Origin: Tamarix chinensis
Lineage: Eukaryota; Streptophyta; Magnoliopsida; Caryophyllales; Tamaricaceae
Assembly: GCA_030549775.1 (NCBI GenBank)
Contig: CM060177.1
Span: 70,033,638-70,097,637, forward strand
Direction of reading: 5' to 3'
Length of the DNA stretch: 64,000 nucleotides
Shown: piece after piece, positions 1 to 11,548 of the stretch
Layout: every line of letters begins with the position of its first letter
Numbering within the stretch: position 1 is the first letter of the stretch
Notes under the pieces: generated by a model
What the model saw: the letters and a program-made list of their open reading frames with translations, nothing else
The model's database searches: none
What the model was told of the DNA's origin: nothing
Position numbers and translations under genes: made by a program

Positions 1-540
1 AAAAAGGTAAAATACAATTTTACGAGAAACTTAAGCATATGTAAATCAGAGAAGTGCAGTAAACACTTTACAAGAGAAAAATTCAACAACGGTGGTTACA
101 AAATAACAAATACATTGAATTTAAAAGAGACAAATTAAAGCCCTAAAATTTCTGGACAGTACCTCATGCTCTATCCCGAGAGTCCACTTGAATAGCATCT
201 GAATACAACATGCAAGGAGTATTGCCCATTGAATAGGCAGGGGCCCCACGAAGGGAACCCTTCAGTACTACGGTACTGAGTAACCCTTTAGATGCACACT
301 TAAAGCAGGTCCGCATGTAACACATGAAATACTACTATATTCATACATAATGACAAGTGTAAACACAATATTCAAACCCACACATTTAGTACATAAAGTC
401 ATGAAGAAATTCTACCACTTATAAATGATCAAGGCCACACATAAAGTATATACTTATTCCAGATTAATCATTTAATTAATCTTTTTATCGGAAGACGATG
501 CACACCATGCTTTTCATCGAATCCATGTAAGTACAGGAAC

Positions 541-680
541 ACCCCACTATTTTAGCCGGTGGGCCGGTCACTTGTGGGACAAAGTCCACACCACTATTAT
601 TCGCCGGTGGATCGGTCACTCATAGGGAAGAATGCACCTAACTACTATTACTAACCGGTGGATCGGCTGGACCAGGCTCA
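541..680 (-). repeat. Short hairpin-module array in LTR D1 (3 units)
   Basis: Three units near 545, 591 and 641 share the pattern CACTATTNT, a short spacer, then CCGGTGG or similar followed by GCCGGTC, ATCGGTC or ATCGGCT. The CCAC and GTGG ends are complementary, so each unit can form a small stem-loop. Equivalent arrays occur at the same relative position in the other long LTRs of the window. Confidence 0.7.
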
Positions 681-949
681 ATAATCTTCCACTTTACATG
701 ATTAGTATTTTATCGTATCTTATTCAACAGATTCCGCCCTAGACATACATGGCTAACTTCAGCTATAAGATAATAGCGTGTAGAGCACGAAATAAAATTG
801 TACAAGGTATCCAAGGCAAGCAAAACACATAACACATAGGCAGCCTTAGCTACACCCTTACTCGGTTTAGGTTACCGAGCTATCTCCTACCCTTATTAAG
901 CCACTAATCACACTTTGTAATTGTTACACTTAATGTATTTCCCATTAGG

Positions 950-2400
950 TTAGTTAGATTACCAATTTACCCATTTCCTTTACTATAATTAACAAATTGC
1001 TCTTTAGTTGGTCAAATTACCCTTGTTTAATATCCTAATTACCAAATTACCCCTCTAGTTGATTAAATTACCAAATTGCCCCTCACATTTATCATGTTTA
1101 CCATTTTACCCCTTTCCATTATTAAATTATCAAAGTACCCTTTAGTTATTTAAATTATTATTTTGCCCTTCTCAGTTATTATAACTACTAAATTACTCCT
1201 TTCCATTTTCCACTTTCATCCCTCTTATTTACAAAATTACTATTTTACCCCTTTACTTCCAAATTTACCATTTTACCCCCTTAACTTTCAAAAATTACCA
1301 TAACACCCCTTTCACTTATAATCTTATCATTTTATCCTGGATTACAGAATTACCATTTGACCACTTTAATTCCAAAATTTCCATTTGCCCTCTAATTACG
1401 AAATTACTATTTCACCCCTTTATTATAGGATTACCATTTTGCCCTTTTATTATAAAATCACCATTTTACCCTTTTATTAAAGAATTACCATTTTTCCATT
1501 TTATTATATAATTACCATCTTGCTCTGTTATTATAAAATTACTATTTTGCCCTTGTATTACAAAATTACCAAATTACCCTTTTTATTACAAAATTACCAA
1601 ATTGTCCTTTTATTACAAAATTCCCAAATTGCCCTTTTATTACAAAATTCCCAAATTGCCCTTTTGTTACAAGATTACCAAAATTACCCTTTTATTACAA
1701 AATTACCAAATTGCCCTTTTATTACAAAATTCCTAAATTGCCCTTTTGTTACAAGATTACCAAATTACCCTTTTTATTCTAAAATTACCAAATTGCCCTT
1801 TTATTACAACATCACCAATTTACCCTTTTATTACAAAATTACCGAATTGCCCTTTCATTACAAAATTACCAAATTGCCCCTTTTTTACAAGATTACCAAA
1901 ATTACCCTTTTTATTCCAAAATTACCAAATTACCCTTTTATTATAAAATTACCAAATTACCCTTTTATTACAAAATTCCCAAATTGCTCTTTTGTTACAA
2001 GATTACCAAATTACCCTTTTTATTCCAAAATTACCAAATTACCCTTTTATTACAAAATTACCAATTTATCCTCTTATTACAAAATTACTAAATTGCCCTT
2101 TCATTACAAAATTACCAAATTGCCCCTTTTTTACAAAATTACCAATTTGCCCTTTTATTACAAAGTTACCAATTTGCCCTTTTGCCTTTTATTACAAATT
2201 TACCAATTTGTTCTTTTATTACAAAATTACCAATTTACCCTTTCGTTACAAAATTACCAAATTGCCCTTTTATTACAAAATTACCAATTTACCCTTTTAT
2301 TACAAAATTACCAAATTGCCCTTTTGTTACAAAATTACCAAATTGCCCTTTTATTACAAAATTACAAAATTATCCTTCTATTAAAAATTTACCATCTCAC
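950..2400. repeat. 27-bp minisatellite array inside LTR D1
   Basis: The core at about 1540-2370 is a tandem array of a 27-bp unit of the form CCCTTTTATTACAAAATTAC followed by CAAATTG, roughly 30 copies. Increasingly diverged copies extend left to about 950. A higher-order repeat of about nine units (~246 bp) is visible: the stretch at 1849 recurs almost unchanged at 2095. Because 27 is divisible by three and most units lack stops, several overlapping reading frames stay open, the longest 320 codons. They encode nonamer repeats and are not credible genes. Family D copy 2 has no such array and carries ATT trinucleotide repeats in the corresponding zone instead. Confidence 0.9.
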
Positions 2401-3099
2401 CCCTTATTACTCCACTTATATTAAATTGTTATTATTACTACATAAAATATTAATATTAACACCTTACCCACAACTCTTGTAATTAATACAATACTTATTA
2501 GTACCCATATATATATTAGGCCATATTCTTTTACAAGGTACATTAATAAAATCCCCTAAGGCTCACAAAACATTAATCATGCATTAAGATCACAATAGTA
2601 TAGGACAATATGGATAATACTTAATATTTTCATTAATAACCAACTTCTACCTTAAATAATATTTCCAAACATAGCAACATAATCTATCATACTTCCTTTT
2701 CATCAACCAACACAAGAAAACATATATAATATATTAACAACATATATCAAGCATAATACACATTAAAAATGCCTAATGTGCTAACATACATTAATCCATG
2801 AGTTTAAGCGAGATTTAACGATTACCTTGATTCCCGTAAAAACAAACCTTACCGGTATTCCAGCTAAAGGTCCAAGCTTGATTTATCAAAACCAATACCT
2901 AAAATAATTCAAGACTTATTATATTAGAACTTATGAAATCAAAATATAAGGCTTTAACAATTAATAGAATAATTAACTTAAAATATAATTATACCTTAAA
3001 GTTATTAAAAATAGATCAAGAAATGTAGAAACTCATGTTGCTAATACAGCATGAGTTGTATGCAAAGAAATGAAAAGGAGGGGGTTCGAAGGTGGTGAA

Positions 3100-3870
3100 A
3101 ATAGGGAAAAGTGGGCATTTTTAGGTTGATGGTTTGGGGGTAGGAAAGAAGATGGTTGGGGGAGGATTTAGGGCAAGGGAAGGGTTCAGAGGTGGAGAGG
3201 GGGTGTAAGTGGTGGTCGGCGAAGGGTTGAAGGCGGCTAAGAGAGGCGGAGGTGGCGGCAGCGAGGCTGCGAAGGTGGTGGTCGAAGTGGGTGCAAGATG
3301 GGGGCTAGTGAGGAAGGAAAAGTGAGGGGAAAAATAAGGGCCTGCAGGTGGTGTTTTCGACCAAAGGAGCATTAGGTGTGGTAGAGAGGGTTGCAGGGAG
3401 TAATAAGGTGGCTCAAGTGGTAGCGAAAGCGGCAAGACGGCGGCGAAATGTGGTGGTGCAGGATGGTTGCCGAGAAGGGAGGGAGAGAAGAGAAAAAGAG
3501 TAGAGGAGGAAGAAGGGGGCTGCGGGGTGGCTTGATGGGCGCTGTGATGGCTCGAGGGTGAGGTAGAGGGTGGCAGGTGGTGGTTGAGGCCACGACAGCG
3601 GCGGATATTGGCGGCGAAACAAAAACAGGGGGAGAGAGGGAGAAGAAGAGAGGAAAGAAGAGAGGGTCGGGGAGTTCGGGAAAAGACACAGAACGGGCAG
3701 GGAAGGAGAAATAAATAGAAGAGGAAGAGAAGGTAGGAGACAGGGATCTCGAGGGTTGGCTGTAGGTGGTAGGGGAATGGTGTTGTAGGGGGGAAGAAGG
3801 GGTATGGCAATGGCAAAGAGAGGGAGAGGGAGACAGGGATGGTTGGATCGGGATGGGCAGAGAAAACAAC

Positions 3871-3905
<35 letters not shown>

Positions 3906-4250
3906 GGGAGGTCAACGGGGGGAGGGAGCTGCAGGTTGGGCGGCGAAAATGGTGGAGGGTGGCCGGGATTATCGCCGGTGATGGAGGAAGAAGAAAGAAG
4001 GAGAATTAAGGAGGGGCTGGGTGCGAGCGAGCAGACCGGCCGAAGGAATAGAGCGAGCCGGTCCGGTCGGGCAAGAAAGGAAGAAAGAAATAGGGGCGGC
4101 TGGGCGATGTGGGAAAGGCAGGGGAAGACTGGGCCGCAGACCCAGCGCTCTAGGGAGAGGAAGGCAGGCCACTGGCGGCCCAAGGAAGAAAAGGAGAAAG
4201 AAGGAAAAGAGAAAAAGGAGAAAGGGAAAAGGAAAAATAAAAGGGAAAAT
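3100..4250 (-). other. Purine-rich (plus) / pyrimidine-rich (LTR sense) block of LTR D1, with (AG)n
   Basis: The plus strand is dominated by G and A, with an (AG)n run at about 3872-3902. In LTR sense this is a C/T-rich tract close to the LTR start. It yields Ser/Pro/Leu-rich open frames on minus (up to 264 codons) and Arg/Glu/Lys-rich frames on plus. The same kind of tract lies near the start of every long LTR here, so the frames are read as compositional by-products, not genes. Confidence 0.7.
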
Positions 4251-4572
4251 TGAATAAAATAATTTAATTGATAAAATAATAAAATAGAATAATTTTGGGT
4301 AATAAATTGATTTAATAATTTAATTTAATATAGTTAAAATATAAGGATTTAAAAGGGAAAATTTTAGCAAAATAATAATTTGGAAAATTATTTAAATAAC
4401 AAGAGTATGATAAATAACAAAACATTTATTTTAATTTATTAAAATATTTATACCAAATTTCATACACTCAAAAATCCATAAAATAATTAAATTAAAAATA
4501 TTTAAAAGCTAATTTATCCAAAATAAAATTTATTTATTAAAATATAGGGTTTTAAAAATTTGGGGGATTACA

Positions 4573-6785
4573 CCTACTCCACTTGTGATTATAGTACAGG
4601 TTCATATGTTTATAATGAAAAACCTCTATGTATACTAGTTATTCCATATTCATCTACTTTATATCATCTACCTTCATGTTGCATGTCATACCAATTACAT
4701 TTCAAAAAACAACATGATTTTTACCGAGATATTGCAGCTTACAAACATCTCATTGCACCATAACACTGCTATTATGGAATTTCTTATCTACTTCTCGATC
4801 AAGTGTATGAAATCTAAACCCATTAGCAATAATCCCACTATAGCACCTTGTGGTGCATAATGGACAACACACCAAGTGATACAAACTTTCATCAACTGAT
4901 CCTTCTTTATATAATTTCTCCACCTATTAATTAATGAAATAAATATAAATAAATTTACACATCATAGATAACATTTGATCACATCATAGAAATTAAGGAG
5001 AGATGGCATACACGATCATAAACCTAATCTGCAAATTGAGTCTTATGTCTCCTCTCTACATTTCTAGGATTTGGATTTTCAATCGTTAGTTCTTCTTTGT
5101 GCATCCTAATATAAAAATGAAATTCAAAGTTTTAGGAAATTGCATATATGACCTTAATATAAATATATGAAAAATACTCTTATGAATTTTAGAATAAAAA
5201 TTGACTTACTTTACAAATTCTTGAAGCTCGTCATAATTATGGAGGACATATAAGTGAGCCTGATCAAACTCTTCAAAACCAAAATCCTAAAGGATAGGCC
5301 TCCCCAATGGATGCCCAATATGTTTAAAAATGTCTAGTTCATTTCTTTTGTCATACTTTCGACTTCTATGATTAAACTTAGTAACCATGTCATCTATATA
5401 CCTAGAATAAAAGATAAGGCATTCATTTGCTAAATAACCCATTGCAATTGATCCTTCAGGGCAACCTTTGTTTCTAACATTGGATTTCAAGGTACCCATA
5501 TACCTAATAACATAAATTTTGATACAAAGTTAAATGAAGAAGTATTTTATCTAAGTATAAAAGTAAATGAATGTGAAACTTGTAATTTAAAAAGTACCTC
5601 TCTATTGGATACATCCAACGATATCTCACTGGCCCAGCAATCTTCGCCTCTTCTACCAAATGAATGACTAAGTGTTTCGTACAAGTGAAGAAGGATGGTG
5701 GAAATACCATTTGTAACTTACACAACGTGTAAGGTATTTGACTTTCAAGAGCATCCAAATCCTTCATGCTCAAGTTCTTTTAGCACAATTTCCTAAAGAA
5801 GAAACTAACTCAATTCAATTAACCATTCATAAACATGTTTGGGAAGGAGACCATGAATAGCAATAGGAAGAAGTTGCTCAATAAGATGTGATGATCATGA
5901 CTCTCCATACAGGAGATCTACCGGCCATTATCTTTCAGACAATGGGAGAGATTTGAATAATAGTCATTAGGAGTCTTCAACTTTTGAAACATCTCATAAA
6001 ATGTAGTTTTTTCATCACCCCTCAATATATAGCATGCTATAGGCACTCTTAATCTATCCTCTTCAATAATTGGATGAAGATCTTCCCTTATACCCATGGA
6101 CACTAAATCTAATCAAGCCTTCAAGTTATCCTTAGTCTTATCTTTAATATTCATCAATGTCCCTATAATATTCTCATAAATAATTTTTCAATGTGTATCA
6201 CATCTAAGTTATGACGTAATTTCAGCTTGTGCTAATAAGGTCACTCAAAAAATATGATCTTCTTCCTCCAACCATGTAAGCTATTTGTGTCATCCCACTT
6301 CCTCTTTGTAATTTTCTTTCCAAATGGTACCTAGGTAAACTCACTACACTACCTCAAGATATCATCACTTGATAAAGGGATAGGAACATTACTCTTTTCC
6401 TTTGTTTTATCAAAGGCATTAGGCAATTGTCTCCATCTAGGATCCATCGGCAACCAACATCCATACCTCATGTAACAGATCTTATATATTATTGAACACG
6501 ATCCAACTTCCCTATGACAACATGGACAAGAAAAAAATCCACTAGTGCTCCAACCAGACAAGTCTGCATAAGCTGGAAAATCACTAATAGTCCATAGCAC
6601 CGATGCATACATAACAAAGCTTTGTTTAGCATGGGCATCATATGTGTCGGCACCAACTTCCCATAATTCATTCAACTCTTCTACTAAGTGTTGCAAATAG
6701 ACATCAAGATCCATTCTTGGTGAATTAGGACCATCAATCAACAAAGATAACATAAGATAATGAGATTTCATAAACATCCATGGAG
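4573..6785 (-). pseudogene. CACTA (En/Spm) transposase Tnp2, C-terminal two-thirds, decayed
   Basis: Read on minus from 6785, the frames match the CACTA Tnp2 order. The transposase core continues with a DVYLQHLVEELNELWEVG stretch and the WTISDFPAYADLSGWST motif (6349-6777), including a CPCC cysteine cluster. Next comes a DUF4218-like region at 5504-5773 (DLDALESQIPYTLC, HLVEEAKIAGPV, YRWMYPIERY). Then come an RNKGCPEGSI/YLANECL segment (5287-5499) and DUF4216-like sequence (NGFRFHTLDRE near 4800; KVDEYG near 4640). Stops and frameshifts occur throughout and introns were probably present, so it is non-functional. The 5' part is at 11549-12585, beyond a nested retrotransposon; the 3' end is cut by the LTR ending at 4572. 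Known role of the family: cut-and-paste transposase acting on CACTA terminal repeats. Confidence 0.88.
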
Positions 6786-6790
6786 GTAAA

Positions 6791-7445
6791 TGGTGTGACC
6801 ATAGCCGGCACGCAATTTAAACCCTCTTGTTGTCCTTCGCATGAATCGCTCTGCCGAGCATGTGAAGGCTCTGCCTTCTCTCAGCTCTCTCTCTGCTCGC
6901 CCGAGCCTGTGAAGGCTCCCTCCTTCCTCGACGCACACTTTTTCTCTGCGGCTCTATATCCTTTTATTTTCGTCAGACCGCCTTTCCACGTCAACCCTAG
7001 TCCTAATTTTTTTCTCTTTTATGCAGCTCTTTCTTTCTTTTTTACCGCTGACGGCTGCCTTTTGTGCCATGTCAGCCCTGCGCTGCCGCCTCTTCTTTTA
7101 TTTTTTTTGCTTCGTTTTGTGCGGCTTATTTGGTTTTCGCCGCATCTTCTTTGTTTCTTTATTCCAGGCCTTTGGGCCTTCGGTTTTGGGTTGTTGGTCC
7201 AAAGGTCCAATTCTTTTTTTTTCTTTTATTTAAAAAAAACTTGCAAAATAAAATTAAATAAATATTAATAAATAATATTTTATTCTAAATTTACTTAATT
7301 TATATCATTTTAGCTCAAATAATAATATTTATGCAATTTTTACCACTTAAGCATAAAACGATAATTATTCCCCTATATTAGCTAAATAAACTACCAAAAA
7401 CTAAGATTATAAGGGTATAAAATGTGTCAAAATATGAACTCATCA
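6791..7445 (-). repeat. 3' LTR of the Athila-like element
   Basis: It is 655 bp, TG...CA bounded, and closely similar to 10875-11543. The main differences are small indels in the CT-rich part near 6840-6920. Open frames on plus here (e.g. 6780-7268, 7021-7233) recur in the other LTR and are low-complexity Phe/Leu/Ser frames, so they are not annotated as genes. Confidence 0.9.
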
Positions 7446-7485
7446 CACCCCCACACTTAGCTTCTTGCTTGTCCTCAAGCAAGTT
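7446..7485 (-). promoter_or_regulatory. Polypurine tract and adjoining perfect hairpin of the Athila-like element
   Basis: On minus the sequence next to the 3' LTR reads AAGTGTGGGGGTG, the plus-strand primer (PPT) form typical of Athila/Tat elements. Immediately upstream in element sense, at 7464-7483, is an 8-bp perfect inverted repeat CTTGCTTG/CAAGCAAG with a 4-base loop. This GAGGACAAGCAA-type motif next to the PPT is a familiar hallmark of this group. Confidence 0.8.
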
Positions 7486-9397
7486 ATTACTCTAAACAGA
7501 TAAAATTAAATTAAATAGCCACTTTCGTAGGTCTCACGATTACACTTAGCATATGCAACAAGCCCTTTAAACCCCTAGGTCACCTATCGAGGACGAGTAA
7601 GGTCTCATGAGGGTTTTGCAGATGATATACCCACAAAATCAAACACAAATAAAATAAAATAAAAACATACCTAACATCCTTAACCATTTTTGTCTTAGAA
7701 TCTTTTACTTTCAAATGTCAAGATTAGGAATCAATCAAGATTCAGCATTGAGAAATTTAAATGATCAATTTCAACATATGGTTCACACATAGACATGATA
7801 GGTATGAATAGATCAATATTATGGATGAAAATCTACCACGCCTTAGTCACATCAAGATCCATCCTCACTATGGATACCCTTAATTTGTTTCTCTTAGATT
7901 AATAACTACAAATGTATAGAAACACTCATGTATGTGAGATAAGATGATGAAGATAACAAACAACTCACATATATAAATAAAGAAGGTTCATGTTCTTGTG
8001 CATAAAACCTCATGAAAGATATCAAATACTTGTCAAATGGACCAAACCATATGCTTAACTCTTGTGACTAATCTCCATCAGATCAAAGGCTACTCATCTT
8101 GAGAATCAAATAGGACTTACTTATTGCTTGTAACGGGGTTTAAGGTAAGGAAAGGTATGGAGTATTTTAGAAGTGTGATGTTAAAAAGAACAAGAGCTAG
8201 TGGAATCTAATAATTAGATGAAATATATGCTTAACTCCACATCAATGATTAAAGATACACCTCTCCACCTTCACAATAAAATGTAACATGAATAGAAATT
8301 TCTCAACATCATCTCCATAACTCCCTCTCTTCCTTATATCTTGACATTTTTTTTTGACATTTTTCATTTTTTTTTCTTCAATTTTTTTTTCAATTTTTTT
8401 TTATCTCCACCAAACATAACCAATCCCCTTTCTTAGGATAAATACATATATTTCTTTCACATACACACATACACAACCACTCTTTATATCTATAACGATT
8501 TGATTTCCTTCCACTAGCTTTAAGCAAAGGTAAGGAAATTAAGGCCTAACGGTTATTCAATGTGGGTAATTAAGAAAAGTATGTGTTCCTTGTATAGGCT
8601 CAAAGGGTTACTAAGTGATGTATATCATGGATACACAAATTAGGTAAAGCTATTTGGTCATGTGATGGAAAAATCCTAAGCTGCCTTTATCATTTTCTCA
8701 AAAAAGAGCATATTTTGACTATAAGCTTCTACTAACACAAGAGTAAGTTCTAGTAATCTCTATAGTCCAATACATGATCTATGGCAAATAATTAAATCAA
8801 AGCAATTAAACATATATGAGGTTTACAAATAAATTTTGAAGCCAAGAAAAATAGATGATTTTTTGTAAATTCACTCAGAAAAAGAAGGTACATATGGTTC
8901 AAAAGCTCATTGAGGAATGTGATGAATCTTAACATGCCATGTCGGTGATTAGAAAATCATAAATATTCTTTCTCCATTCAAATTTAGGCACATAGATATG
9001 TGTTCCCTATATCGAAATTAACACAAAAAATCTCCACTTACTTTATCTCAATTTCATGATCCTCTTTTCGTTAGATTTCAAAGATATACTTCTCATTAAC
9101 TAGTTAAGGCTCTTACAACTCTAAAAACACTAGACACTTTAAAAAAATATAAATAATTATTTTTTAAATTTTTTTTTTTTTATACGTACATAAAACATAC
9201 GCACCCCCACACTTAAATCACACATTATCCTTAATGTGTAAACAACTAAGGAAACATGAAATTTAAAGTATGGAGATAAAAACTAAATAAATAAATAAAT
9301 AACTAGAGGATAGAAAACTCCCTCATAACATTGGGTTGTCTCCCAAGCAGCAATTGTTTTTATGTCTTCAGCCTGACGTGATCTCGGTTTTTCTCTT
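7486..9397. other. Non-coding interior of the Athila-like element
   Basis: About 1.9 kb of AT-rich sequence with poly-T runs (8345-8400, 9155-9185) and no open frame resembling a protein. No pol-type motif was seen on either strand. In an autonomous relative this interval would hold the pol or envelope-like region. Confidence 0.6.
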
Positions 9398-10693
9398 TCA
9401 AGGTGGATACGTCCACTTGAGAGCTGCTTCACCAAATCCTTCCTCATGATGATCATCTTTATCCCGCAAGGAAGAAAAAGATAAAATGTTAGATTTAATG
9501 AAAGTTTTGATCCAGCAAGAACGTAACTTACCTAGCATGGAATTTAAGCTCGTTTGTAAAGAGAGAATGTTTTGCCCAATGTCCATGTACGGTAATCTCT
9601 CTATCGAAGGATTATATTTTCCCATCTTAAAATCTTTAAACACATCCTTCCAACATAACCTCTCCTTTGGAGCATCATGCTTCTTATTAAATGTATCCAA
9701 GATGATTTGATTACTCTCTTCACTCTTGGATCAATACAACCTGCTAAAAGAGGGAAAACAAGGAGTGTGGTTAGCATAAATAAAATCAACGTGGTTCAAA
9801 GGCTTACCTTGTGTCTCATGGTTATCTCCCAACAAAATTGGGGAATAAATGTTCAAAGATGGCATATGGTAGATGAAAGTGATAGTCTTGTCATCCATAT
9901 ACTTCTCTTTGTTCACTTGATCCTCGTTTTTATGATATTCTTCTTCTACTTTTATAAGCTCTTCTTCCACTTGATCTTTCTTTTCAATGTTCTCCATGGG
10001 AACCTCCTCAACTAGCTCATCCTTATATTCGGATATGGCATCATCATACTCATAACTCTCACTTGAATTTGGAATTGAAGTACTAGAGAGCTCTTTTTGT
10101 ACTTGTAATTGATTGATCATGTTGACAATATAACCCATTTTCTCCTCTAGCACTGACACCCTTTCAGTTTGCATAATCTGACTTTGCATCAGTTGATTTT
10201 ACCCTTCTACCAACTGGTTTTAACTATTTATCAGTGCTTCAAAAATTTTATCCATTTTTTCTGAACTTGAGGATTCTGAAACTGGAGAAGATTCTTGTTG
10301 AGGATATTGATAATCTTCATATTCGCGTGTGTAAGGGTCTTGATATGGAACTTGATAATGATCATTCATCTCTAATCCAAAGTTGGGTTGATGCCTCATT
10401 CCCGAGTAGTATGTGCTTGTATAGGGATCTTGTCCTTGGAAACCATTAAAAGATTGAGCATGAGGTTGCATCCATCCTCCTCCTCTCAAAGCTTGTTCAT
10501 GGTAAGCATATGGATTTCCTTGCGTTTGACACACTCCACTTGTATTAATAACTCTAATAGCTTCAGCTACCTGTAAAACAAGAGTGGAGAATTGGTAAAG
10601 TCTATCATCAAAATTGCTTAAACTTTCATCATTTACTCTTGAATTAAGATTCATGCCAAGTTGTCCATAACCCAAGGATCCTCTCATAGCCAC
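9398..10693 (-). pseudogene. Gag-like ORF remnant of the Athila-like element
   Basis: Three collinear minus-strand frames: 10693-10220 (157 codons), 10189-9731 (152) and 9700-9398 (100), separated by stops. The first begins MAMRGSLGYG and is rich in Gln, Tyr, Pro and Ser; a DPYTSTYYSGMRHQPNFG stretch resembles the Asn/Pro/Tyr-rich C-terminal part of Athila Gag. The second opens with a heptad-like segment (VSVLEEKMGYIVNMINQLQV) and becomes Glu/Lys-rich. No CCHC zinc knuckle or protease site is visible. Two stops just below 10220 separate the first two parts, which otherwise read on as one protein. The assignment to Gag is inference from composition and position. Confidence 0.55.
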
Positions 10694-10852
10694 CTGAAAA
10701 ATACTAACACTTCAAAGGAAAAGGTTAAGAGAAAAACAAAACACCCCAAAAATCCTAAGAAAATATAAAACAAAACTAAAAGAAAAAATACAAAAACACT
10801 AAAAATAAAAACACACTAAAAATACTAGCAAAATAAAGGTGAAGTTACCAAT

Positions 10853-10868
10853 CCCCGGCAACGGCATC
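10853..10868 (-). promoter_or_regulatory. Primer-binding site of the Athila-like element
   Basis: Just inside the 5' LTR the minus strand reads TGATGCCGTTGCCGGGG. This is the Athila-type PBS (TGGCGCCGTTGCC, usually assigned to an Asp-type tRNA) with two changes that look like cytosine-deamination. It fixes the element's orientation as minus. Confidence 0.75.
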
Positions 10869-10874
10869 AAAAAT

Positions 10875-11543
10875 TGGTGTGACCGTAGCCGGCACGCAAT
10901 TTAAACCCTCTTGTTGTCCTTCGCGTGACGCGCTATGCCGCCCCTCTCTGCCGAGCCTATGAAGGCGCTGCTCTCTCTCGGCTCTCTCTTTGGTCGCCCG
11001 AGCCTGTGAAGGCTTCCTCTTTCCTCGACGCACACTTTTTCTCTACGGCTCTACATCCTTTTATTTTTGTCAGACCGCCTTTCCACGTCAGCCTTGGTCC
11101 TAATTTTTTTCTCTTTCGTGCTGCTCTTTCTTTCTTTTTAACCGCTGACGGCTGCCTTCTGTGCCATGTCAGCCCTGCGCTGCCGCCTCTTCTTTTATTT
11201 TTTTTCTTCGTTTTGTGCGGCTTGTTTGATTTTCGCTGCATCTTCTTTGTTTCTTTGTTCTGGGCCTTTGGGCCTTCGGCTTTCGGGCTGCTGGTCCAAA
11301 GGTCCAATTCTTTTTTTTCTTTTATTTAAAAACAAAACCTACAAAATAAAATTAAATAAATATTAATAAATAATATTTTATTTTAAATTTACTTAATTTA
11401 TATGATTTTAGCTCAAATAATAATATTTATGCAATTTTTACCACTTAAGCATAAAACAATAATTATTCCCCTATATTAGCTAAATAAACTACCAAAAACT
11501 AAGATTATAAGGGTATAAAATGTGTCAAAATATGAACTCATCA
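10875..11543 (-). repeat. 5' LTR of the Athila-like element
   Basis: It is 669 bp, starts TGGTGTGACCG on plus and ends CTCATCA, followed by target duplication GTAAA at 11544-11548. It matches the 3' LTR along its length, so the pair can be used to date the insertion. Confidence 0.9.
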
Positions 11544-11548
11544 GTAAA

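Larger units (their letters stand above)
1..4572 (-). repeat. Large chromovirus-type LTR, family D copy 1 (left end outside window)
   Basis: In LTR sense (minus strand) it begins at 4572 with TGTAATCCCCC. Its layout matches the copy at 39207-43561: a purine-rich plus-strand block at 3100-4250, an AT-rich stretch, then a run of CCACTATTAT...GGTGGATCGG modules at 541-680. The right edge is firm because reading frame of the Tnp2 C-terminal (DUF4216-like) domain starts immediately at 4573, so the LTR inserted into that transposon. The left end lies outside the window, so its target duplication (candidate CCTAC at 4573-4577) cannot be checked. It is at least 4.57 kb long, partly because of an internal minisatellite. 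Whether it is a solo LTR or the outer LTR of a longer element cannot be told from here. Confidence 0.75.
6791..11543 (-). mobile_element. Non-autonomous Athila/Tat-like LTR retrotransposon inserted in Tnp2 (TSD GTAAA)
   Basis: Two LTRs of about 0.66 kb (6791-7445 and 10875-11543) start TGGTGTGACC and end CTCATCA. The 5-bp target duplication GTAAA is present on both sides (6786-6790 and 11544-11548), and the interrupted Tnp2 frame rejoins across it. Orientation is minus: next to the right LTR lies a PBS-like sequence reading GATGCCGTTGCCGGGGAT, close to the TGGCGCCGTTGCC PBS of Athila-type elements, and next to the left LTR is a polypurine tract. The 3.43-kb interior has a Gag-like remnant but no recognisable protease, reverse transcriptase or integrase, so it would have depended on a partner element. 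Confidence 0.88.

Noticed and set aside
950..2400. Possible CRISPR-like array
   Set aside because: Units are directly contiguous with no unique spacers, and the context is a plant LTR. It is a minisatellite.
1520..2482. 320-codon open frame and three overlapping frames in the minisatellite
   Set aside because: They arise because the 27-bp unit is a multiple of three and lacks stops. The protein would be nonamer repeats in several frames at once, which is not credible coding sequence.
3121..4253. Several 150-260-codon frames on both strands
   Set aside because: They come from extreme purine/pyrimidine strand bias in the LTR, overlap on both strands and have low-complexity composition.
6780..7268. 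162-codon plus frame spanning the left end of the Athila-like element
   Set aside because: It starts in the CACTA relic and runs into the LTR. The equivalent frame in the other LTR differs at its start, and composition is Phe/Leu/Ser-rich.
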